Assembly: GCA_030704615.1 (NCBI GenBank)
Contig: CM060734.1
Coordinates: forward strand, 18,724,001-18,788,000
Length of the DNA stretch: 64,000 nt
Direction of reading: 5' to 3'
DNA from: Takakia lepidozioides
Lineage: Eukaryota > Streptophyta > Takakiopsida > Takakiales > Takakiaceae
The notes beneath the pieces are model-generated. The model was given only the letters and a program-made list of their open reading frames with translations, was not told the origin of the DNA and ran no database searches. The position numbers were made by a program, and so were the translations under genes. Positions 1-10,242 of the stretch are shown in pieces (the stretch's first letter is position 1; each line of letters begins with the position of its first letter).

Positions 1-204
1 AGATAACCACGTTAGGTGCCCAAACATACATTGGTCCTTGGATTGACACTTGGGTCAATCCCAAATATCAATATATCAAAACTAACTATATCCTAGCTAG
101 TTTCACACTAGTGGTAAAATAACTTGACAGTTGTCGTGCGCATACATATCGCTACACAACTACATCGCTGTCCAAAACCACACAGCACATGTGCACACCA
201 AACA

Positions 205-352
205 CTAGTCTATCACTAGTCCGCTACTAGTGCATCACTAGGCTGCCACTAGTCCACCACTAGCCACTAGTGCAACCACTAGGCTGCCACTAGTCCTGCC
301 ACTAGTGCAACCACTAGTCCACCACTAGGCTGCCACTAGTCCATCACAATCG
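205..352. repeat. CACTAG/CCACTAG short interspersed tandem repeat
   Basis: The hexamer CACTAG recurs about every 10-15 bases, joined by GTCCAC, GGCTGC or GTGCAAC spacers (for example CCACTAGGCTGCCACTAG). CTAG is itself a palindrome. This reads as a degenerate minisatellite with no coding sense. Confidence 0.8.
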
Positions 353-656
353 CCCCCTAGCTGGTGCTTAGGTCGCTCTAAGTCCAAGTAGCCACAAGAT
401 GTGATAGTGGCCACCACTGTCCATACCACACTCAACTCGGTAGATCAAGAGGCCGGGTGCAAGAGTTGCCCCACCGTTAGTCATCGTCTTGCAACCTGTG
501 AACTTGAGCCTGGGATCTCGTGTATTGACTCCGATGAACTTGGCCCCCCATATCTTGTTAGCTGCCACTAGTCATATCCAGAAGGCAGGCACGCAGTAGC
601 CCTTCTGGGTCAAGTGACACCATAAGTTACGCTTGCTTCGGCAACGCGTCCACATT

Positions 657-677
657 TATATATATATATATATATAT
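657..677. repeat. TA microsatellite
   Basis: An uninterrupted run of alternating T and A of about 20 bases. Confidence 0.95.
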
Positions 678-772
678 TTTAGCATATCCACTGCCACAAT
701 TACGCACATGGTCTGTCGCGCACCTCACTTCGGTAAACTCCCCTTCAAGTCATAGTTACTCGTTTTGATGCG

Positions 773-1425
773 CGCGCCTAACTCCCAAACCGGTCGCCGG
801 GCCAACTCGGAGCTTCGGCTACTCACTGGGGCATAATGGTCCTCCTCACACTCCCACTCGACCCTCGACCTGTCGGGTTCAGTGGAAATTCCCTTTGGTA
901 GATGGCAGTCCAGAATAGCTCCCCACACCTTGGTCGCTTTTCGGTTTGTATGCTTACTCACTAGTTTTTGGTCACCAACGGGCTTGCACCGTTCTCGGGG
1001 TTACTACTCCCTATATATACTTCTGTAGGTGTCCGCGGGGGTTCCACAAGTAGCCAAGTCCAAATCTGGTGCACCACCACTTAGACCCTCGATTGTCTCA
1101 GTGGTGAGCCGCGGTGAGTATTGGCCCACCCACCACGGCCCCAATGGACCGTGGTGAGTCCCAAGTCTCCCCACGACTCCCACCACAAGGCCTCAGCCTC
1201 ATGGTGAGTCTTATGCCACCCCCACTACGACTCCCTACGCTACCACCACCCCTCGTGGAGCCCCCATCACCGCCACCCGGTTTGCAGGGCTCCACCTAGT
1301 GAGCGCCACCGCCTCCTTGAGTGCCTTCAGCACTCAAGGGTGCTTCAGCCCCCTTTCCTATTTGCTGCCACTGTCCCCACAATAGGGGCAGCCCCTCTTG
1401 TGTCCCGACCTCCCCGCCCTCAAGG
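773..1425 (+). repeat. Inverted-repeat arm L (partner 7245-7675)
   Basis: The reverse complement of this block matches 7245-7675 at high identity over its outer parts, including ACTCAAGGAGGCGGTGACGC-like and GTCGAGTGGGAGTGTGAGG-like stretches. The arm contains a 224-base segment (1014-1237) that is absent from the right arm. The absent segment is bounded by the 8-base direct repeat ACTCCCTA at 1006-1013 and 1230-1237. The arms flank the decayed Ty3 element but face each other, so they are not an ordinary LTR pair. They may be LTR or UTR pieces of a second, oppositely inserted element. Confidence 0.75.
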
Positions 1426-2329
1426 CAAAGGGCTTGACACACACCCCTACCAATGAGGAGTCGATGTCCTCATCGACTTGTCCCTTTTTGTGGAAACTAA
1501 CATCCAAGTTGTGGTGTCCAACATCATGGAGTTTGTTTCCGCACCATGGCGTCCCATGACAAAGAACCAAACCCCCACTTGACTCTATTCTCCACCAGCT
1601 AGGTCGGCCGACTTCCTCCGAGTCCCGGCCAAGGGTGGAGCATCTCAAGCTCCACCCAATGCACTCTTCTTGACCCACTTCAAGGCCAAGGAACGATCCT
1701 CCCCGAGGATCGAATTGCCTTACTGCAACAACATTGCTTGCGACCGCTCATGATGCCGCTTTTTGGCATCACCTTGAACCCTTTTTGACTAGGAGGATAA
1801 CCTTGAACCAACCGTGCGCCCCAATCACTACAATTGGGTCTGCCTTGGAATGCTGGCCTGAGGTACGGGAACACGCCGAAGCCGCACTACGACTTCGTCC
1901 CGAGGCTACACGATTATAGTACGTGAACAGAAGCACGTAGCTTCCACGTTAGCCCGCACTACAAGGCAACCCCCTCGGTAGCGCAATTATAGTATGCGCA
2001 CGCACCAGGTGCGCACTAGCACGTGAACTCCCAAAGAAGGCGCAAGTTTCCTTGCCCCTTGGATGGGAGTCACCCGATTTCGGCACTGCGCAAACACACG
2101 ATTAATCCAATTTACCTCTCCCACTTTTGTAAGTTAGCATGCATTCTACACACTAGCCAACCATACCATGCATCACCATTCCAAACAAAATAGGAAGCAC
2201 AACATTTGGAAACCATTTCATTTATAAAAAAAGTTTGTACAACACAAGTTTTTGCAATCGGATTCCTAAGCTAGCTAAGCCGGACTAAGCATGCATTTCC
2301 TCCCCCACGATCCAAGGTTGATGTCCCCA

Positions 2330-3206
2330 TCAACGCTTCTTCCGCTTTTGAGGTCGCCCTTCGAAAGCTGCAACCGCCTCGGATGCGTTTCCCATTTTTG
2401 AGGCACGCATCCAAGTTGCCTCCACTTGATGATAGCCCTTCCATTTCACGAGATACTCCGTTTCTCCATTCTTGAACCTCCTCGACTTAAGCACTGCCTC
2501 CACCTCGTACTCGGGTTCATTTTCATGATCCAACAGCATAGGTGGCGGACGCAACACTTGATGCCGATTCGGACGCGCTTCATCTTTGAAGTAAAGCTTC
2601 AAAATGGAAATGTGGAATACATGATGCACCTTGCTGTTTGCCGGAAGCTCCAATTCATACACATCCTCATTCATAACCTTCTGGATGCGAAAGGGCCCCA
2701 CATACGGAGGTACGAATTTTGGACTCACTTCCGGAGGTAGTCGAAAATTCTTGATGTTCAACCAGACCTCCGTGCTTGCCTCAAACTTAACTTCCCTCCG
2801 CTTCCGATTTGCCTGCCATTCATACCATTTCCTAGCTTTGGCAATGTTGTACTTTGCGAGCTCCAACAAACGCTTGCGTTCTTCCAACCTCACTAGCCTT
2901 GTCAGGCAATGGATCCAACTCAATCCACTTGGAGAAGTGCTCCACCATCACCAACACATATCTGTGGTGGCGCATCGTCAGTGACAACGGTCCTGCGAAG
3001 TCAAGACTCCACCTGTAGTCCAATCTCATGATCGGAAGATGATGCAACTGGGGTGTATGGGCGTTGAATGAAGCACGCACCCTGTCACACACCATGCACC
3101 TAGTCACGAACTGTTGCACCTCCGTGTGTATACCACGCCACCATACTGCCCCTGTAGTAAACTGTGAGTACGTCGTACTCCAAAATACCCAACTCCTCAT
3201 GGGCAT
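2330..3206 (-). pseudogene. Ty3 integrase with chromodomain, core deleted
   Basis: The upstream part (3206-2832) carries the CMVCDRVRA half of the HHCC zinc-binding motif and the start of the core (RWSLDFAGPLSL with the first catalytic Asp, then VMVEHFSKWIEL). Sequence then jumps from the core (PDKASE) to the C-terminal domain (2923-2330: RKRLLELAKYNIAKARKWYE, VGPFRI, VHHVFHISILK), so most of the catalytic core with the second Asp and Glu is missing. The final ~50 residues form a chromodomain (YEVEAVLKSRR, EYLVKWKGYHQVEATW). In intact relatives this domain steers integration towards marked chromatin. This copy cannot encode an active integrase. Confidence 0.85.
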
Positions 3207-4404
3207 GCCTCACTAACCATGCACGCTGTGTGGGGTGAGGCACGATCCTCACCCGACCATCCTCCCACACTCGAAGCAGGTGTATCCCCTCCCACTTGAA
3301 CCTCTTGGCTCGTTGTAGGATCCGATCCCTCTCCCTGACAGTCACAGTGGCTGTCGTGTCTCCCGTGCAGAGGTAGTCCAACACAGCCCAGTCCTCATGT
3401 ATATCTCTGGCACCACCTGACTCATCACTAGCCTCAGGGTCTTCAAACACTCCGTCTACAGTCATCCTTGTTATAGGTCCAACCTGACCTCCCGATGCCA
3501 TGATACACAAAAATGCAGATGCGTGCCATCCCGACACCATCTCCTCATCCGTCTCACCATGCCACCGAGCTCCAGTGTCATCCAGCTGGCTTCTGCATGG
3601 ATTGCGACTCAATCCATCCGCATCCCAATTGACCAAACCCGGTCGATGCACAACCTGAAAGTCATACTCTTGGAGTATGAGTGCCCACCGTGCAAGCTTC
3701 CCTGTAAGCTTGTCTGACTCCATCAACCATTTGAGTGGCTGGTGATCCGTGACAAGGGTGAAGAGATTGCCGTACAGATAACACATGAAGTGTGTTATAG
3801 CCCACACTGCAGCTAAGCACTCTCCCTCATATGAGCTATACTTAGCTTCTGCAGCGTTGTTCGAGCGGCTAGCATAAGCCACTACAAACTCTCTTCCCTC
3901 ATCATCCACCTGTGTAAGCACCGCTCCAAGCCCCAACATGCTCCAGTCCGTATGCAGCTGAAAGGGACGCCCCCTGATAGGTCGTCTCAAGATGGGCGCC
4001 GAGGTCAACCTCACCTTGAGCTCTTGAAAAGCTTGTTCTTGCTCATCTTCCCACTGCCACTCCTGGTCCACCTTGGTCAACTTGGTTAGAGCCTTTGCAA
4101 TAGCATTAAATCCCTTGACAAACCGTCTATAATAGTTTGCCAACCCCATGAAAGCTCGAACTCGGCTTACATCCGTGGGGCGTGGAATTTGTGCAATGGC
4201 CTCTACCTTAGTTTGCTGTACCCCCAATCCTCCATGATATATCATGTGACCCAGATACTCAATCTGGTTGTGGAAAAACTTGCACTTCCCCGGATGCAAC
4301 TTCAATCTGTGCGCTCTCAAGCGCTCAAATACCACCTGAAGGTGTCTCTCATGCTCCTCCACCGTAGCACTGAGAGATGATGATGTCATCTATGTAGCAC
4401 CAAA
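3100..4404 (-). pseudogene. Ty3 reverse transcriptase C-half and RNase H
   Basis: The frame opens just upstream of 4389 with the RT catalytic motif CYIDDIII (the Y-x-D-D box). It continues through HPGKCKFF and IEYLGHMI, the connection segment (RAFMGLANYYRRFVKGF) and a Ty3-type RNase H (LHTDWSMLGLGAVL, YASRSNNAAEAKYSSYEGEC, TLVTDHQPLKWL). It runs on into the spacer before integrase (WEGIHLLRVWEDGRVRIVPH). About 430 residues are open without a stop, so this half decayed less than the rest. Its first half lies beyond the inserted element A, at 6070-6594. Confidence 0.9.
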
Positions 4405-4411
4405 CAAAATC
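4400..4411 (+). repeat. Target duplication of element A, left copy
   Basis: CAAAATC at 4405-4411 matches 6063-6069. On the coding (minus) strand it is GATTTTG, within the RT codons just before the YIDD box. Confidence 0.8.
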
Positions 4412-6062
4412 GGGGGATGCTATTATGTGAGCAGATCCCGCGAGCAGAAAAATCCGTGAGCAGAAATCTGCTCACGCTTCAGGATCTGCCCACCTATAAC
4501 CGCGGGCGCATACTCGACTTAGGAAGACCTATTACTGCGCATAGTGGCCAGTATTACAAGCTCGGTTATGGATGTTGTTGGGATGAATGAGGGATGAATG
4601 GCGGATGAATGTCTGTATGATGAATGAGACATGGATGAATGAAATAAATGAAATAATACAAAGTTGTTTTGTAGTAGTAGCTCCCAAATTCCCCGAGCTC
4701 CGAAATCCTTTAAACCATGCTAGTCTTGCTTGCAAATCAATTGTGAAAGTGCAGTGTATATTGCCAACAATGAATCCACATTGCTTTGTGGATTGAGGAA
4801 GGGTTACTTGTCATTTTTCCACGTATCCAAGGTTGAGAGAAATGCTCACACCCAAATCTAAAGAAGGCAGAGAGGTGAACTCGTGCTTTATAAATAAACA
4901 TTTCAAAAACTGGGAATTAAGATGTCGTTGACGACACCTTAATCCCCAACATCTGCACACACACCGCCTTACCGCCAAGGCTTTGTTCGCCATCAGATTT
5001 TTTTGGGTGAATTTTTTTGGGGTTTTTGATTTTTCCATGAATTGTCATATGCCAACTCGTACTGGGAATTAAGATGTCGTTGACGACACCTTAATCCCCA
5101 GCACCTGCACACACACCGCCTTACCGCCAAGGCTTGTTCGCCATCAAATTTTTGTGGGTTGAAATTTTTTGGGTGAATTTTTTTGGGGTTTTTGGTTTTC
5201 CCATGAATTGTCATGTGCCAACTCGTACTGGGAATTAAGATGTCGTTGACGACACCTTGATCCCCAACACCTGCACACACACCGCCTTACTACCAAGGCT
5301 GTTCGCCATCATATTTTTTTGGGTTGACATTTTTTGGGTGATTTTTTTTGGGGTTTTTGGTTTTTCCATGAACCAGGCCGTTCCCCCCCCCCCCCCCCCC
5401 CCACCCCCAAAGAGAATGAAGCAGAAGGGTGTAGTGCAGATTCATGTGCCAACTCGTACTGGGAATTAAGATGTCGTTGACGACATCTTAATCTGGCACA
5501 TTCGGGGGAGGGAAAAAAAAATAAAAAAATTACATCGCCTTACTGCCAAGGCTTCTTCGCCTTGAAAGTTTTTTGGGTTGAAATGTTTTTGGTTAATGTT
5601 TTTGGAAAAAAAAATTCGGGGATTTTGGTTTTTCCGTAAGCTGTCATGTGCCAACTTGTACTGGGAATTAAGATGTCGTTGACGACACCTTAATCTCGAG
5701 CACCTGCACACGCACCATGGTTCATTCATGTCGCTCATTTTTCATCCAAAAGTCATCCAACATTCATCCATTCATTTTTTCATTCATCTCAAAACCATTC
5801 ATCCGGCAGCTTTTCATCGCACATTCGTACCATATGGTCATCACCCAGCAAGGATTCTTCCGTCGGATAGGGTGGAGATTACGTCCATGTAGTGTAGTTT
5901 TTGTCCACGGCAATAGGCTATCTTCTTCCCTTGGTTGTAGGCTCCTCATTCACTAATCTGCTCACGTTTGCAATCTGCTCACGCTTAAGGGATTTTGCTC
6001 ATGTTTACCACTTAAAGCGTGAGCGTGCTCACGTGAACTGCTCATATGGTAGCTACCCTCAG
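4412..6062. mobile_element. Element A: GTGAGC-terminal element in Ty3 RT, 7-bp target duplication
   Basis: CAAAATC stands at 4405-4411 and again at 6063-6069, flanking 1651 bases. Left end GGGGGATGCTATTATGTGAG; right end (reverse complement) AGGGTAGCTACCATATGAGC; about 14 of the inner 20 positions agree, so the termini form an imperfect inverted repeat. Both ends contain clusters of GTGAGCAG/CTGCTCAC. Inside lie GGATGAATG repeats near the left end (about 4575-4650) and their complement near the right end (5725-5810), with a palindrome array between. Deleting the element plus one CAAAATC puts the two RT halves in one frame. No transposase is encoded, so it is non-autonomous. Similar ends occur in elements C and D. 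Confidence 0.85.
4905..5710. repeat. Palindrome array of element A (five units)
   Basis: Five units of 151-226 bases each carry a 26-base imperfect palindrome (TTAAGATGTCGT, TG, ACGACACCTTAA) at 4917, 5068, 5234, 5466 and 5667. A shared block follows (GCACACACACCGCCTTACYG, CCAAGGCT, TTCGCC) and then a T/G-rich run with long homopolymers. The third spacer holds a C run of about 20 bases (5384-5402) and the fourth an A-rich stretch. Short open frames here repeat the same peptide (VRRCVCRCWGLRCRQRHLNS) because the DNA repeats; I do not regard them as genes. Confidence 0.85.
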
Positions 6063-6063
6063 C

Positions 6064-6594
6064 AAAATCCACCCCTGCTAGAATCTTGTTCATGACTCTC
6101 TGGAACTCTGCAGGAGCATTCTTAAGCCTGAATGGTAAGAACCGCCACTGATATAGGCAATCCTTCGCGTGCTCATTGCTCCCCCAGAAGGTCGTCTTCT
6201 GTTTGTCCGCCTCCTTGAGCGGCAACTGATGATATCCGGATTGCAAATCCAAAGTGCTAAAGACCTTGACATGCCCAATGGCATCAAAGATCTCCTTTGG
6301 TGTGGGCATGACATACTTGTCGGACTTGGTCTGACAATTTACAGGCCGGTAATCACCGCACATACGTCTCTCCGTCTAATTGCCATAGACATCCTTCTTG
6401 GCTGACATCACTGTGGCTGAAGCATACTCTCCACCAGAGAGCTCCACCAAACCAGCCTCCCAGAGGTCTTGAGTCCTCATCTGAATCAAAGACCTCTCCA
6501 TGTCACTGTATCGATAGGGTCTCCGAAAGATTGACGTGTCAGTGGCCAACTCAATACGAATTTCCTGACCCTTCAATGCTCCCAAGTCCTTCAA
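6064..6594 (-). pseudogene. Ty3 reverse transcriptase N-half
   Basis: Minus-strand frames 6594-6376 and 6363-6064 give the fingers and palm start of RT: RRPYRYSDMERSLI, then a stop at the VYGN/TERRMCGDYRPVN boundary, then MPTPKEIFDAIGHVKVFSTL, DLQSGYHQLPL, FLPFRLKNAPAEFQRVMNK. The frame breaks at about 6062, where element A begins. One in-frame stop (near 6376) separates the two segments. The usual Trp/Phe of the PFGL motif appears as PFRL. Confidence 0.85.
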
Positions 6595-6639
6595 ACTGAA
6601 GGCAAAGCAATTCCTGTAAGCCCTCAGGAACCGCCGTAT

Positions 6640-7226
6640 ACGTCGTTTATCTCCTCCAGTGACAATGGATCCAATGTTAGGCTCCTAGTTGTCTTCCGTA
6701 ATTGCAACCTTAAGTCCAACAGACTTAGAGGTAGGAGACGCGTCCCGTGGTTGTTATGCCGCAACCTCTTGAGCAGTGACCACTGCTTGCTCTATCAGTG
6801 ATAAGGCCTCATCCTGCCCCATCATCTCATCCTCGAGGACCTCTTCAACCCGAGAAAAATCCCCAACCTCATCCATCACAGCCGCCTTGGCTGCCAACTC
6901 CCTCTGAACCTCGAGCACCTCCCACGTGTGCCATGGATGTCTGCACCCCGTGGTCCTCACCTGCTCGCCCCCACTCACTGTCTGTATCGTCTCGGTAGGC
7001 AGAGAGACCGTCAAAGGAAGTATACTCCGCACTACGGCACTGCCGTGGTACTAGTGGTAAAACCCATCGCCCGCTCGCGCTCGTCAGCATTGGGCTCCAC
7101 TAACTGCTGCAACTGAACATCCCACAGGAGGCCAGGTCCACTATCCCGGAAAGCATGTGATCTTGGGAAGCTGAGCAGTGTAGGTAGTGTTGCTGGTGGT
7201 TGATCCATCCTGTTGACCACTACCAA
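6640..7226 (-). pseudogene. Probable gag/protease remnant of the Ty3 element
   Basis: Minus-strand frames 7226-7032 and 7032-6754 lie directly upstream of RT and are separated by stops. The second has an acidic helical stretch (VQRELAAKAAVMDEVGDFSR). No zinc knuckle and no clear protease D-T/S-G motif is visible, so the assignment rests on position only. The sequence between 6754 and 6600 (IRRFLRAYRNCFAFSLKDLG) resembles the spacer that precedes RT in Ty3 polyproteins. Confidence 0.45.
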
Positions 7227-7244
7227 AGGCGACGGTCATCGTGT

Positions 7245-7675
7245 CTCACGCGCTGAGAGGGCGGGGGGTCGGGACACGAGAGGGACTGCCCCTGTGGTAG
7301 GGGCAGTGGCAGCAAATAGAAAAGGCGGCTGAAGCACCCTTGAGTGCCGAAGGCACTCAAGGAGGCGGTGACGCTCACTAGGTGGAGCCCCAAAAATCGG
7401 GTGGCGGTGGTAGGGGCCCCACAAGGGTGGTGGTAGCGTAGGGAGTAGTAACCCCAAGAACGGTGCAAGCCCGTTGGTGACCAAAAACTAGTGAGTAAGC
7501 GTGCGAGCCGGAAAACGACCAAGGTGTGGGGAGCTGTTCCGGACTGCCATCTACCAAAGGGAATTTCCACTGAGCCCAACAGGTCGAGGGTCGAGTGGGA
7601 GTGTGAGGGGGACCGTTATGCCCCGGTGAGCAGCCGAAGCTCCGAGTTGGCCCGGCGGCCAGTTTGGGAGTTAGG
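7245..7675 (-). repeat. Inverted-repeat arm R (partner 773-1425)
   Basis: This is the reverse-complement copy of the block at 773-1425, lacking the 224-base segment present there. Across the deletion point it keeps one copy of TAGGGAGT, which fits loss between 8-base direct repeats. The arm abuts the Ty3 remnant on its left and the CSN1 pseudogene on its right. Confidence 0.75.
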
Positions 7676-7737
7676 CGTGGGACAAGACAATGTGATGCTC
7701 CAATAGTGTCTCTCTCAAGATAGTTTGCGGCCACCTT

Positions 7738-9570
7738 TCAATGCAAAATCCTGGCGATGAGATTAGCCCGTAAAAGCACAGCCCTAGTTTCCCGCTGAAA
7801 ATCAGACCCTGTTTGTCGGGTTGTTCCATTTAGCTGATCTGCATGTCGAGCATAAAGATTTTGGTTGTGTGAGTCAATTTGGGCCTGCAACAATGAAAAC
7901 ATGTGGCCATTAAGACTAGGAATCGTGAATTGAGAACACATAGAGGCTACAAAATAGGAATTTTTGTGGGGAGCAACACCCATATTTAGGGACCCTACGC
8001 CTATCCCAACTCCACATAGAATAGACCTGAGATTGAGCCGTTGCAAAGGGCTTCATCTTCACCTACATCTACTGACAAAATTTGAAGATATATAATGATG
8101 ATGTGAAGTCCAATCATGGCCTATTGTTTTCAACCAAGCATCCAACTTTGCACAAAGATTCAGCCACACATATCTGTCTTTGGTTCTCCATGATGAGAGC
8201 TGCAAGCTCTTTCTCCAACCCCGCCACACTCGTCTTAAATGCACACACCATTGTCTTAAGGTCTACTGAGATGAAGGGATTGGTGTACTGAATGAGCGCC
8301 TTGTGCCGGACGTGCTCCTACAAGGTCTCTACATGGTCATATAGATAGATATCGAGGAGTACATTAGGCTTGAGCTTCTGCAAGTAGCCCAAGCATGATG
8401 CATACTGGCTGCAATACAACCAAGTATCTCATCAGCTTCAACGTATCTGCTATCAGCAAAGTAATTGTAGAGACTCCCTCCTCTTCCTCTCTCTTTCATC
8501 AACAATCGAGCTATGCACAAGCACCATGAAAACTTCAGTCGTGACTGTGCCCAGTGGGGTTGAAGCCTACAAATGGTTACAGAAAGTTAGTATTTTGGAC
8601 GAGCCCTGGGGATAATATTCACTAAGACATGGTTAAAGAGTACATCTTCCTTGACCCTTTTAGGACAAACAGAAGGCACCCACTAGGAGTTCCATATCAA
8701 TAGTGAAAAAGTATATCCCATGGATTGCAGTTGTGTCTTTTGGGCTCTTCCTGAAAGCTGCCCTAGAAAATCAGTTAAACTAGGGTAGCCTGTGCCGTTG
8801 GCCCAAGTGTCCCAAGTGTCATCTAAGTCCAAGTGCAATCCCCTAATTATCCAGAGACCCTACAGTTTGGGAGATCTAGGGTAGCATGTGCCATTGGCCC
8901 ATATATGAAGAATTGAAACCTAAGCCAGAGTGCAATCTCATATGTATCCAAGTGCTTCTCCCATGTAGAAGCCTTGAGTGGGACCTCCAGTGTCCACTAT
9001 CATATAAGTCCAAGTGCAATCCCCTATGCCACCGTAATTTGTAGCTGGGATTGAGCATTCCAGCATTTGAAAAAAACACTCTTTTTTGTAGTCTTAATTA
9101 ATGAGAGAATGTCTCATGAGATGATTATATATGAAGCCTCGACAGGGGAGAGTCGGCAATGACATGGACAATCCCCACAACTGCAGGTCGTATTCTTTGG
9201 AGTAAATGCAAATGAATGCTTAATACCTTCCCGTTGAGCTCCATCTCAAGCTTCTCTTGCCCACCCTGCCCAGCACGGCGGTCCACCATATTTATCCACT
9301 CTTGATCTTGATCCAGTGTATAAGTGAATCCTAGCCGCCCGCTGATCTTCTCAATGCATTCCTTGAACAGGCTAGTATTCTCCCACTTTTTAATCTCCTC
9401 AAAATGCCCATTGCGCAGCGCCTCCAGCTAACGACCCGTTCTCGAGTTACAGTGGTCAGCTATGAAGTACAAACGTGTAATGTTCGTGCTTTCCGGCACC
9501 GGGTAAAACATGGTATGGCATAGTTCTCAACGTCCAGCTGCCTTCGCATGGCAGGCGAACCGTGAGTGCC
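7738..9570 (-). pseudogene. CSN1: COP9 signalosome subunit 1 (CSN1/FUS6) pseudogene
   Basis: CSN1 is a PCI-domain scaffold subunit of the COP9 signalosome, which removes NEDD8/RUB from cullins. Three minus-strand blocks match it. The N-terminal exon (about 9570-9227) has LDVENYA, TRLYFIADHCN, LEALRNGHFEEIKK and ELNGK. A PCI/winged-helix exon (8408-8174) has YASCLGYLQKLKPNVLLDI, HVETL, KALIQYTNPFISVDL and FKTSVAGLEKELAALI. The C-terminal exon (7884-7738) has IDSHNQNLYARHADQ and LLRANL, then a stop. Decay is plain: a frameshift near 9495, TAG after NSRTGR, TAG where the family has Tyr in HVETLY, an AT instead of GT at the donor (8173-8172), and no trace of the ~190-residue TPR-like middle in the 0.8 kb between 9226 and 8409. 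Confidence 0.9.
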
Positions 9571-10242
9571 CTCCCGAAGAATCCATAGCGATGCAGTCCC
9601 ACACGGTTCAACTCCTGCAGGCCGTAATTTATATAGTTTTGTTCATCTGTTCAGAACCTTTGTAATAGCCCTATAACTAGACTTATATAGACAAATGATA
9701 GGAATATAACTTGAGGGACTTACTGGTTAGCAAATGTGTCTGCCACTCGAGGTTGGGGTTTCAATTCCCAATAGGACCCTACTTCCTAGAGTTAGTTTTG
9801 ACTATCCTCTTTTATTTGGTCTATAGTACAGTTGGGATGATCCTTTCCTCATAATGGTCCCTTAATTAACTATATATTCTTGACTCACCCCGACTAATGG
9901 GGGTCACTAGTAAAAACTAGATAAATCGGTTATCTCTACCCTTTGAACATATACATAAAGTGATTCAAAAAGAAAAAGAAATACTAAAGTTGATTAATTG
10001 AAATTAATTTGTTGTTGTTTTATGAATAATTAATATTTCACTAGATATCTCTCCCTAAAATACACTATACCATCACCCTATACCAAGGGTTAATTTTACA
10101 TTCATTTGCATTGTTTATTTCCTGGACTAGTGTTTTTCGTAAATCCTTTGTGAGTTAGTACTAACTGTTGGTTACCAATATTACAAACGCAAAACACACT
10201 ATAACATAGAAAAAATTATAATCCACACTAGCAACCACCCTC
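9571..10242. other. AT-rich intergenic stretch
   Basis: Between the CSN1 pseudogene and terminus B I see no coding sequence. It contains one tRNA-like sequence (listed separately), then increasingly AT-rich DNA with many stops in all frames. Confidence 0.6.
9700..9890 (+). mobile_element. Possible tRNA-derived SINE
   Basis: ACTTACTGGTTAGCAAATGT around 9718-9737 resembles a tRNA D-arm/A box. About 30 bases downstream, GGGGTTTCAATTCCC resembles a T-arm/B box (GGTTCRANNCC with one mismatch). Spacing suits an internal pol III promoter, and the anticodon arm cannot be folded convincingly, so a SINE head is more likely than a tRNA gene. The 3' end and target duplication were not found. Confidence 0.45.

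Larger units (their letters stand above)
1..2290. other. Left flank, no supported gene
   Basis: I see no convincing coding region here; open frames are short and overlap in several phases. The stretch holds CACTAG-rich short repeats, a TA microsatellite and one arm of a large inverted repeat, listed separately. Its right part should contain the 3' LTR of the Ty3 element, because a purine-rich tract on the minus strand (GGGGGAGGAAA, around 2297-2306) is followed by TGCATGCTTAG, which looks like an LTR start. I could not define the other LTR boundary or find a matching LTR beyond the 5' end of the element. Confidence 0.5.
2296..7226 (-). mobile_element. Decayed Ty3/gypsy chromovirus-type retrotransposon
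   Basis: Read on the minus strand the element gives, in order, a weak gag/protease region (about 7226-6650), reverse transcriptase (6594-6070 continuing at 4404), RNase H, integrase zinc-binding region (about 3200-3050) and an integrase tail ending in a chromodomain (to 2330). RT, RNase H, IN order defines Ty3/gypsy, and the C-terminal chromodomain defines the chromovirus lineage. The copy is dead: several in-frame stops, a gap in the integrase core, and a 1.65-kb foreign element (4412-6062) inside the RT palm. A second, more degraded copy of the same family lies at 24582-26130 on the other strand. Confidence 0.9.

Noticed and set aside
4905-5710. CRISPR-like appearance of the palindrome array
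   Set aside because: Units are 150-226 bases, spacers are related homopolymer-rich sequence, and the DNA is a plant nuclear transposon; no cas genes.
4993-5738. Short frames encoding VRRCVCRCWGLRC peptides
   Set aside because: Same peptide recurs because the DNA unit repeats; no start context, no conservation argument, interrupted at homopolymers.
773-7675. Inverted arms taken as LTRs of the chromovirus
   Set aside because: LTRs are direct repeats; these face each other and neither starts at the primer site or purine tract of the element.
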